DNA from: Agapanthus africanus
Lineage: Eukaryota; Streptophyta; Magnoliopsida; Asparagales; Amaryllidaceae
Reading direction: 5' to 3'
DNA length: 64,000 nucleotides
NCBI GenBank assembly: GCA_030015575.1
Contig: JASDDO010000006.1
Coordinates: 319,658,361 to 319,722,360 of the forward strand
The translations under genes were made by a program, and so were the position numbers. A model generated the notes under the pieces. It was not told the origin of the DNA, ran no database searches, and saw nothing but the letters and a program-made list of their open reading frames with translations. Of this stretch, positions 55,364 through 64,000 are shown piece after piece. Positions within the stretch are counted from its first letter, which is position 1, and every line of letters begins with the position of its first letter.

Positions 55364-55645
55364 CCATCACCACTCTACAAAAAGCATAAGATTGACAGTT
55401 ATATACTATCTACGGATCGCACTTGCTAAAATCATATGGCAACAACACAGCAAAGAGAAGAAAGCGACAGAAAGAACATCCGATCTGCATTTGATTAAGC
55501 GTTCGAGACATACCCATTCATGCGTGTGCAAAGAATTTAGTACGTGAAATTAGTAAGCTGAAATGTGAAAATTTGCCATTTATACTTCAAAAAAAAGGGG
55601 TTCTTGCAATTACGAAAGCAATGAACAAAGATGCTACTAAAGTAA

Positions 55646-56152
55646 TTACAATGGCAAGACCTCAAATCCAGGACATGGATTGAGGAACTCGAAAGTGATC
55701 TTGTCCAGGACTTTCCAAGCTTGGCGAACCATCCTAGTGTGCTTTCTTTCACGACCACGAGCGTCGGGATCCCTACTGATGTCCTCTACCCTCCGATAAG
55801 CAGCAAGTATGGCGGACTGTTGAAAGGCCTGGTGCAGGAAATCGACAAGATTGTCTCGCCGTCTCTTCGAGATTAGGTTCATCAGGTACACCGAGTGCAT
55901 CTTATTCTCGGCGGCATCTAACGCCCTAAGCGGCACGCCGGTAAAGAATAGAAGAAGCGCTTCCCAAATTGATCCCACAATAAGCTTCAGGAGAGGGGAG
56001 CGTCGAAGAAGCAGTTGACCGTTATATGCGTCGAAGCGACTCATAATTTCGGCACACTCGGCGTTTGTAAGTTCTCGGTTCTAAGAACGGCCGAGTCGGC
56101 GAATGTCTCCATAAGAGATGATCTCATCAAGGTCATACATGTGGGCGCCCAT
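55646..56152 (-). pseudogene. Antisense open reading frame in the 3' region of unit 2
   Basis: Starting at the ATG at 56152 on the minus strand, the frame runs 168 codons to a TAA at 55646 with one in-frame TAG at 56083-56081; the uninterrupted part (from 56044) has 132 codons. Composition is balanced, unlike the repeat-derived frames nearby, with a hydrophobic stretch (LLKLIVGSIWEALLLFF) and a basic region (RGRERKHTRMVRQAW). I recognise no domain. Antisense extra frames between gag-pol and the 3' LTR are known in Tat-lineage elements such as Grande and Retand, which fits position and strand. It is absent from units 0 and 1. A captured host gene fragment is the alternative. Confidence 0.5.
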
Positions 56153-56157
56153 TACTC

Positions 56158-56511
56158 CTGTAAAAGAAAATCAGCAAGATTAGCAGACAGACTGATTAAG
56201 CAAGATGATATAATTCATCAAAAAATAAAATGCCATCTTTAACCTCCAAGATCCATGAAAAACTCTTAAGAGTTCTTCTATATGATTTGGAAGGCGCAAA
56301 GCTCCATTAATGAATTAAGAAAACATAAGAAAAATCCTTTTAGAGAACAGAGCTCTATTAATGGAACTCTAATAGGGTTCTCTTTAGTCCCCTTTAGACC
56401 TATAGAGCAAACCTCTGCTAGTGAAACCCTAAATGGGTTTTCTTTAGATCAGAGATCTATTAAGAGCAAGGCTCTTAAAATTAATTTAATCTAATCTAAT
56501 TTAATTCTTAC
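56158..56511 (-). other. Candidate leader intron of the antisense frame
   Basis: Donor TTTAG/GTAAGAATT at 56512/56511 and acceptor TTTTCTTTTACAG/GAG at 56158/56157 on the minus strand, 354 nt, T-rich near the acceptor. Splicing would put exon 2 five bases upstream of the ATG at 56152. Inferred from consensus sites only. Confidence 0.45.
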
Positions 56512-56680
56512 CTAAAAATTCCCTAGAGTTCTAACTCTTAAAAGTTCTTGAAAACGAGAGCAAGGCTCCGAATAAAATTCTCAAGGAGGAGATGAAAATC
56601 ATCTAAGGGACCAAAGGTCCTATTTATAGGCATTGAGAGCCATTTCAACTTCCAAAAGTTGGTGCAACGGTTGGAATTCT
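56240..56680 (-). repeat. Small palindromes around the antisense promoter
   Basis: Matching short arms with 1-5-nt centres: AACTCTT/AAGAGTT, AAACCC/GGGTTT, TAGATC/GATCTA, AAGAGC/GCTCTT, GAGTT/AACTC, GATGA/TCATC, GGACC/GGTCC and CAACTT/AAGTTG. The style is that of the LTR palindromes, so this segment may derive from an inverted LTR-like promoter. Confidence 0.55.
56618..56630 (-). promoter_or_regulatory. Minus-strand TATA box
   Basis: CCTATAAATAGGA on the minus strand, the same core as the two LTR1 TATA boxes, about 105 bp upstream of the candidate intron donor. The predicted start is near 56590. Confidence 0.5.
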
Positions 56681-56688
56681 GTCACTGC

Positions 56689-56718
56689 TGCGCTCACGTT
56701 TGGGGCCACGTAAGCGCA
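56689..56718 (+). other. Hairpin before the proposed LTR3 start
   Basis: Arms TGCGCTCACGT and ACGTAAGCGCA pair at 10 of 11 positions around an 8-nt loop, four bases before TGGAGGGG. Same position as the hairpins at LTR1 and LTR2 but of unrelated sequence. Confidence 0.45.
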
Positions 56719-56722
56719 ACGG

Positions 56723-58809
56723 TGGAGGGGGGGCATTTGTTTCCCCCAATCAGAGCAAAGCTCTGTTCAAATTCCAAGGCGGGAAATAAAGCAACGCTTC
56801 TGTTTCCCCCAATCAGAGCAAGGCTCTGTTTTAAAATTCAAATTTTAAATAAATGAAGCAGCGCTTCAGAACACATGCGCTCTGCGCTGCGCGCCACGTG
56901 TCAAATAGTGGTGTGCTAGCGCAGTTGCGCTGCGCTCTGCGCTGCGCGACACGTGTCAAGCGCAGGTGCGCTAGCGTAGCTGCGTTGCGCTCTGCGCTAC
57001 GCGACACGTGTCAAGCGCAGGTGCGCTAGCGCCAACTGCACCAGCACTAAAACTTAAATAATAAATTATTTAATTAATCAGAATTAAAATTCTAGAAAGA
57101 TCTTTCCAATCTTATTAAAATAAGAAGATTATCTTCTGTAAAATAGAGGCCTTAGGATCAAAGATCCAACGGTGGGGAAATATCCCCAGATCAATCAGAG
57201 AAAGATCTCTGTAACTAACTCAACAAACCAATTGGCCTTATATAAAGGCCCCTAGACTCCAAGTCTCACATATACAGACATAGAGAAAAGGAAAAACTCT
57301 GAAAAATTTGAAAGGCAAGCCTTTGAAGAAAGAAGATCATCTTCTTCAAGGTAAAGAATTAAATTCTTGGAAGAACAGAGATGAAAACACCTCACAAAGA
57401 GAAGAATCTCTTCTAAAAAGATCAAAGATCTAAGAACAAGATCAAGATCTTCAATATAAAAAAAGAAAAAAGATCAAGAAGATCTAAAAGATTAAAAAAA
57501 GAAGTAATTTACTTTAGCCCTAGATCTTTTGATCTATATAAAGGCACAGCCCTTTGATGAACCATTGGTTCTTGAATCTTGAGGTAGAAGCTCTTTTGAG
57601 AGAACAAACAATTTGTTCTTTGATCTAAATTTGATCAAGATGCGCTCTGCGCTATTGGACAGTGACTTGCACTTTTAAAATGCGCCTTTGCGCTTATTGG
57701 ATTGGCGCACTGCGCCAGAGCGCGCCACGTGTCAACCACAGAACAGTCTGTGCTCTGCGCTCCTAAATATAGTGCACTGCGCTCTTGCCGTGGCGCACTG
57801 CACCAGAGTGTGCCACGTGTCAGCAGCGCATTAGCGCAGCGCACTAGAGCGTGACACGTGTCACCTTCGCATGCGCTAGCGCCTTGCGCTCTTTAATTGG
57901 CGCAAAGCGCCTGACAAGCCACGTGGGGCACTATCAGACCACTATAAATGCTATGCATTATTAAAAGGGTCAAGCCCAAATAAGAGCTCAACAGCCAGAA
58001 CAATAAAATGTTCAACTCATATTGAGCCCATTTGCTCATAAACCTTCAAACAAATTTTAGTCCCAAACTGGACTATAGATCTCCCAACCAAATAATGGTT
58101 CAAGGGTACATCTCTGAACTCCTCTGATATTTGTCGTTGTAATCCTTCAACGTCTTCAGAGAGGTGATGGGTCTCGACAGCCATACATTCCACGGACTAA
58201 AATGGACCACCATGTCCCTAAACTGGCAATCGACCGCAATGTCTCTAAACTAAACAATAGAGCCCAAATGCTCTCTTGTTGGATCTAAATGATCCTCTTA
58301 AGTCGATCTTAGTCTGGAAATTAGATTAACGTATTCTTAACAAATGTTTAAGTTGATCTTAGTCCAAAATGAGACTAACGTATCCTTAAACCCAAACCCC
58401 AAACCCAAATCTAAGAAAATACGGATTTGGACTAATCCACGTCCTACGGGCGACAACACAAATTAGTCTCCGTATACAATCCACGGGCAACCACAAACAA
58501 AACAAATACCCACGACACGAAATGACCATCTGGAGAAGGAGAAAGTTGTCACCGCGATGCGGTAGCGTAATTAACTGCAGGGGCTTGCGCCTGTAGGGAA
58601 GAGCGTCCCCATAATCAAAAACCCTTCAGACGAGGGGCAATCTGACGAAGTCTGCTATATCGGCCGCATCCGTCTAAACCTTCGATACATGGTGCCATAA
58701 ATCAACTTGGCATCTTCAGAGAGGTGAACGGATAGCACCCATTAGCATCTGCCCCGAATTTCAGGCAAGACGTTCGCCGCGTCTCTGTCGCGTCCTTCGG
58801 TGGGGAACA
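56723..58809 (+). mobile_element. LTR3 of Tat-like elements (3' LTR of unit 2)
   Basis: Matches LTR2 from about 57003 to the end at GGGGAACA (58809). The 5' boundary is proposed at TGGAGGGGGGGCATTTG, resembling the LTR1 start TGGGGAACATTTG, but upstream palindromes continue across it, so the start is uncertain. Contains three GCGC/CACGTG units (56875-57045) and a TATATAAA box (57239-57246). It is not followed by a primer site; a truncated LTR piece follows. Confidence 0.65.
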
Positions 58810-60040
58810 ATTGTCTTTCAGTGTTTAACACTAATTTGAGAGTTCTACCTCCGGTGTTTAACACTGTTGTTCTTTAGTATTTAACACTACTTTTAGCCAA
58901 ATTGGCTAATTCTCCAAAGGCAAGGGTCCCTCCTCCAAATGAATCTCAAAATTGAGGAAATCAAAGATAAAAATGTTGCCAAAGCCCTCCAACTCTCGTT
59001 TAGCATTGCTAAATAGCATGGGCTCGAATCCAGACAAATGTCTAATGGTCCAACAAAGGGCCAACACTTCAAATCCAATTGGACTTTTCCCAAGTTGGCC
59101 ATAAGTCCTCAACTCAGACTCAACTGAGCCAACGTGCTCACAATATAATTAACTGATCTTAGTTCAAAATTAGACTACAGATCACTTAATCCATCTTAGT
59201 TCAAGGGTACATCTCTTCACTCGTTTGATATTTGTCGTTGTAATTCCTCAGCGTCTTCAAAGAGGTGACGGGTCCCGATAACCAAACATTTCACGGACTG
59301 TGGGGTCCCTTTAAACCCACGGACTACGATGTCCTTAACCTTGACCGGGATGTCTTTAAACTAACAATGGACCACCATGTCCTTAAACTAGTAATGGACT
59401 ACCATGTCCTTAAACTAGTAATCGACCGCAATGTTCCTAAACTAAACAATAGAGCCCAAATGCTCTTTTGTTGGATCTAAACGATCCCGTTAAGTTGATC
59501 TTAGTCTGAAATGAGACTAACGTATACTTAACAAACGGTTAAGTTGATCTTAGTCTGAAATGAGACTAACGTATCCTTAACAAACGTTTAAGTTGATCTT
59601 AGTCTCAAATAAGACTAACGTATCCTTAAACCAACCCCCAAACCCAAATCTAAGAATATACGGATTTGGACTAATCCACGTCCTACGGGCGACAACATAA
59701 ATTAGTCTCCGTATACAATCCACGGGCAACCACAAACAAAACAAACACCCACGACACGAAGTGACCATCTGGAGAAGGAGAAAGTTGTTACCGCGATGCG
59801 GTAACGTAATTAACTGCAGGGGCTTGCGCCTGCAGGGAAGAGCGTCCCCACAATCAAAAACCCCTCAAACGATGGGGAATCTGACGAAGTCTGCTACATC
59901 GGCCGCATCCGTTTAAACCTTCGATACACGGTGCCATAAATCAACTTAGCATCTTCGGAGAGGTGGACGGATAGCACCAATTAGCATCTGCCCCAGATTC
60001 AGGCAAGACGTCCAGTCTTCCCGGCTTCCGGCAGTAAACA
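58810..60040 (+). mobile_element. 5'-truncated LTR piece
   Basis: Matches LTR1 at 6787-8017 over its whole 1231 bp and ends GTAAACA. Begins without TG at ATTGTCTTTCAG, joined exactly to the CA end of LTR3. Confidence 0.8.
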
Positions 60041-61802
60041 GTATCCACGTGACTCCCCTCCTTAGTGATCAAAAGAGAACGAATGAGATGGGGTCACGTG
60101 CTCCCACGTGACCCTTGGATAAATTCCTCAAAATAAAGAGCCAAGTCAGGACAGACTTTGGGCGCCCTCATGTGCCCCCACGTGACCCCTGACAAACACC
60201 TCTTTAAAAAAGAGAAGATGGAACGAACTGAAGGATTAAAATCTAATGCATGGGCGCCCTCACGTGTTCCCACGTGACCCCTAGCAAAATCTTGTTAATA
60301 TCTAGTGCATGGATGCCCATCACGTGCCCACACGTGATGGCCTTGAAGACTAAAAGTGTTTAACACTTATTCTGAGAATAAAATGAGGGAAGCTTGACCC
60401 AATCTTAGGGTGCCTTACGTGTCCTTACGTGAGCGCTTCATTTTTTTTAGTGTTTAACACTATTTTAAGCACTGCATCCTTAGTGTTTAACACTATTTTA
60501 TGTGCATCACGTGGAAACACGTGATCGCCAAATATGTGCTAGTGTTTAACACTATTTTCAAATAGTCTTAGCCCAAATTAGCTAAGTTTTTCAGAGGTAG
60601 CACTCCTTTTTTACTGAACCTCAAACACACTTTTGTCTTCCAAAATTGGTCAACTCATATGACATTCAAAGTAATTCCCAGAGCCCTCTCAGTCAACTTT
60701 GGTTCGAGGGTACATCTCTTCACACCTCTGATACATGTCGTTGTAATTCTTCAACGTCTTCAGAGAAGTGGTGGGTCCCAATGGCCAATAACTATCTGGT
60801 GCATTTCCAAACCCATGCTTACATCTGACCATGGAAATAATAGAGCCCAAATGCTCTTTGGTTGGATCTAAATGATCCTGTTAAGTAGATCTTAGTCTAA
60901 AATTAGACTAACGTATCCTTAAACATTTAAGTTGATCATAATCTCAAACGAGATTAAAGATCCTTAAATTAATCCAAGTACAGATCCCCCAATCAATATT
61001 GGTTCAAGGGTACATCTGTTCAGTCCTCTGATATTTGTCATTTTAATCCTTCAACATCTTCAGAGAGGTGACGGGTCCCGATAACCAATCATTCTATGGA
61101 CTCTGATGTCCTTAACCTCGGACTGTGGGGTCCTCAAATCCATGGACCATGATATCCTTAACCTCGGACTGTGGGGTCCTTAAACCCATAGACTATGATG
61201 TCTCTAAACTAGACTATAATGTCTTTAAACTCCACGGACTATGACGTCCTTAAACTTATAGAGCCCAAATGCTCTTTCGTTGGATCTAAATGATCCTGTT
61301 AAGTTGATCTGAGTCTAAAATTAGGCTAACGTATCCTTAACAAACGTTTAAGTTGATCTTAGTCTCAAATGAGACTAACGTTTCCTTAAACCCAAACCCA
61401 AATCTAAGAAGATACGGATTTGGACTAATCCACGCCCTACGGGCGACAACATAAATTAGTTTCCGTATACAATCCACGGGCAACCAAAAACAAAACAAAC
61501 ACACACGACACGAAGTGACCATCTGGAGAAGGAGAATGTGGTTACCGCGATGCGGTAGCGTAATTAACCGCAGGGGCTTGCGCTTGCAGGGAAGAGCGTC
61601 CCCACAATCAAAAACCCCTCAATGAGGGGGAATCTGACGAAGTCTGCTAAATCGGCCGCATCCGTTTAAACCTTTGATACATGGTGCCATAAATCAACTT
61701 GGCATCTTCGGAGAGGTGGACGGATAGCACCAATTAGCATCTGCCCCCAAATTCAGGCAAGACGAACCTACGCGGTCGCGTCTCTGTGTTCGGAGGGGAA
61801 CA
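60041..61802 (+). mobile_element. 5'-truncated LTR piece with G-box and GTGTTTAACAC palindromes
   Basis: 1762 bp corresponding to the 3' part of LTR1 from about 6400, ending GGGGAACA. Contains CACGTG hairpins (60090-60535), GTGTTTAACAC palindromes and a long tandem-repeat section (61080-61260). Starts exactly at the CA end of the previous piece, with no primer site after its own end. Confidence 0.75.
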
Positions 61803-62513
61803 TTAGGGTTGAGCGGTCTGGGTGCGGGGAATTGGATCTGGTAGAGCTAACCGGGTAGGAGGAGCTTGGATCGCTGGTCTAGCTGGAGGGTTGTTGGGTC
61901 CTCGGTTCTGGGGGTATGCTCCGATAGCGTGAGTAGAAGACCCAAAGATTAGGCACAACTTGTTCACCCTACAACGGTTCTTCACAAGATGCCCTGTTCT
62001 TTTGCAGTAGATGCAAAAGTCTGGCCTGGTGATCGTGAACGTACCTCCTGGTCTCCGAGATGGTCCATTGAAGGCTGGCCATGAAGAGGCCCTTCCTGTG
62101 ATCTAGTGCATAGGGCGTTTCACACCGACAGTCTGCGACACGCCCTTCTTTTTCAAAACTGCTTCATAGCGTCGGGCTGCCTTCAAAGCAAACTCATGGG
62201 TTGGGAAATCCCTTGTAGCGAGTGCAGCTTGAATTTCAGGGTCCAGCCCTTGCTAGAATCATCATACCCGGATTTCAGCAGTCGGAATAAGGTGTGCAGT
62301 AATCCTGTTACGACCTTGTGTTAGCAATGTTGTGAGTGAGATTAGAAAATTGAATTTGAGACTATATCTTACCTGCCGAGTATAGTAAACCTAACATCAT
62401 ATTCATCCACTGACTTGACTCACATCGAGCCTTGTTGTAAAAAATGAATTGTTTCTCCATGTCAAAGAGGGCAGTCTCTGGGAAGTACTTGGCATCGAAG
62501 AGGTCTCAGAATG
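61803..62513 (-). pseudogene. Gypsy Gag fragment of another lineage
   Basis: Minus-strand reading gives DAKYFPETALFDMEKQF (62500-62445), then after an apparent non-coding gap GLDPEIQAALATRDFPTHEF and ALKAARRYEAVLKKK (62257-62155). A CCHC-type knuckle CIYCKRTGHLVKNRC (62008-61964) follows, then a Pro-rich end. Order and motifs match a chromovirus-like retrotransposon Gag, not the Tat Gag of this window. A candidate intron (GTAAGATA donor near 62371, ACACAAG acceptor near 62318) separates the first two blocks. Stops are present. It lies between two LTR ends that face each other. Confidence 0.6.
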
Positions 62514-64000
62514 TGTTCCCCGCCGACAGACGCGGATGAAGACGCGGCGAACGTCTTGCCAGAAATTCGGGGCAGATGGTAATTGGTGCTATCTGTCCAC
62601 CTCTTCGAAGATGCCAAGTTGATTTATGACACCATGTATCGAAGGTTTAAATGGATGCGGCCGATGTAGCAGACATCCTCAGATTCCTTCTCGTTGAGGG
62701 GTTTTTGATTGTGGAGACGCTCTTCCCTGCAGGCGCAAGCCCCTGCAATTAATTACGCTACCGCATCGCGGTAACCACTTTCTCCTTCTCCAGATGGTCA
62801 CTTCGTGCGTGTGTGTTTGTTTTGTTTTTGGTTGCCCGTGGATTGTATACGGAGACTAATTTATGTTGTCGTCCGTAGGGCGTGGACTAGTCCAAATCTG
62901 TATCTTCTTAGATTTGGGTTTGGGGGTTGGGTTTAAGGATACGTTAGTCTCATTTGAGACTAAGATCAACTTAAACGTTTGTTAAGGATAGGTTAGTCTA
63001 ATTTTAGACTAAGATCAACTTAACGGGATCATTTAGATCCAACAAAAGAGCAATCGGGCTCTATTGTTTAGTTTAGGGACATTGCGGTCGATTACCAGTT
63101 TAAGGACATGGTGGTCCATTGTTAGTTTAAAGACAGCACGGTCGAGGTTAAGGACATCATAGTCCGTGAGTTTAAAGACCTCACAGTCAAGATTAAGGAC
63201 ATCATAGTTCATGAGTTTAAAGACCTCACAGTCTAGATTAAGAACATCATAGTCCATGAGTTTAAAGACCTCACAGTTAAGGTTAAGGACATCATAGTCC
63301 GTGGGCTTAAGGACCCCACAGTCCATGAAATGTGTGGTTGTCGGGACCCGTCATCTCTCTGAAGACGTTGAAGGATTACAACGACAAATATCAAAGGAGT
63401 GAAGAGATGTACCCTCGAACCGAAGTTGATTGGGTGATCTATAGTCCAATTTCGAACCAAGATTAATTAATTAGATTATGAGCACATTGGCTCAGTTAAA
63501 TCTGAATTGAGGACTTATGGCCAATTTGGGCTAAGTCCATTTAAGTTTGAAATGTTGGCCCTTTGTTGGACTGTTGAACATTTGTCTGGGTTCAGCCCCT
63601 CATTATTTAGCAATGCTAAACAAGAGTTTGAGGGTTCTGACAACATTTTGTTTTTGGCTGAGCACTGACCATTCATCATGGCTCTGGGATTTTATTTTGA
63701 ATGTCATATGAAATGATCAAGTTTGGAAGAATGTAGTTGGGATTCAACCAAAGGAGAGATCTTGTCTCTGGAAAGCTTAGCTGATTTGGGCTAAGGCTGA
63801 TTTGAAAATAGTGTTAAACACTAGCACATATCTGGCGGCTACGTGTTCCCAGGTGATGCATTTAAAGTAGTGTTAAACACTGGAGACAAAATGTTCAAAA
63901 GAGTGTTAAACACTAGAAAGGAAGGGGTCACGTGGGGTCATGTGAGGCGCCTGAGATGGGGCCAGACCTTCTTTATTTTCTTCCCAAAATATTCAAATAA
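62514..64000 (-). mobile_element. Inverted LTR piece, runs out of the window
   Basis: Reverse complement of the LTR 3' part: its CA end is at 62514-62515, followed by GGCGGGG-type sequence, the tandem repeats and GTGTTAAACACT palindromes (63800-63920). Pairs with 60041-61802 as a large inverted repeat around the Gag fragment. Confidence 0.8.
63090..63325 (-). repeat. 45-bp minisatellite in the inverted LTR
   Basis: Unit of 45 bp (TCACAGTC spaced 63181 to 63226, and so on), about four copies. In one minus-strand frame it reads as a 15-residue repeat (DYDVLNLDCEVFKLM). Same repeat family as 7290-7425 and 61080-61260 but with more regular copies. Confidence 0.8.

Larger units (their letters stand above)
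52258..55645 (+). other. 3' noncoding region of unit 2
   Basis: No gene found. A two-copy repeat of about 150 bp (52470-52735), three stem-loop cassettes (52742-52956, 53092-53304, 55150-55363), GCGAG hairpins (53400-53710) and about three 137-bp repeats (53870-54290). The last 280 bp before the antisense frame shows no recognisable feature. Confidence 0.7.

Noticed and set aside
63033..63326. 97-codon minus-strand frame with 15-residue repeats
   Set aside because: LTR minisatellite; other LTR copies break the frame.

Overview
The window is plant nuclear DNA made almost entirely of LTR retrotransposons. I see no ordinary host gene, tRNA or rRNA. The flowering-plant assignment rests on three things: a Ty3/Gypsy Gag of the Tat type (CX2YHX4HX4C-like motifs), Ty1/Copia elements with an initiator-Met primer site TGGTATCAGAG and a polypurine tract AAGTGGGAGA, and LTR termini like the Angela/BARE group. 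The species cannot be named from this sequence.

Layout. The backbone is a head-to-tail series of Tat-like units that share LTRs. Bases 1-3703 are the 3' noncoding part of unit 0. LTR1 is 3704-8017. Unit 1 has Gag 8168-12301 and noncoding sequence to 14364, continuing at 32273-34854. LTR2 is 34855-37225. Unit 2 has Gag 37376-39350, continuing at 50535-52257, then noncoding sequence to about 56722. LTR3 is about 56723-58809. After it come two truncated LTR pieces (58810-60040, 60041-61802), a 711-bp minus-strand Gag fragment of another Gypsy lineage, and an inverted LTR (62514 to the window end). No protease, RT, RNase H or integrase was found in any Tat-like unit, so they look non-autonomous.

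Nested insertions. Copia-A (14365-32272, 2113-bp LTRs, imperfect 5-bp target duplication) sits in a 135-137-bp tandem array of unit 1. Copia-B copy 1 (18591-27058, 5' LTR truncated) is nested inside Copia-A. Copia-B copy 2 (39351-50515, two 2216-bp LTRs plus a second partial internal region) interrupts Gag of unit 2. The Copia-B copies keep decayed protease, integrase, RT and RNase H but essentially no Gag.

The striking content is structure rather than coding. The noncoding parts of the Tat-like units are packed with short inverted repeats whose arms change in compensating pairs while loops stay fixed. They include nine cassettes of six stem-loops each, LTRs assembled from dozens of small palindromes, and G-box hairpins upstream of TATA boxes. 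The Copia leaders show a related behaviour: three hairpins carry an apical motif that is replaced in all three positions together between elements. Unit 2 also carries an antisense open reading frame with its own minus-strand TATA box and plausible splice sites. These structures were read by eye and need folding and covariation statistics.
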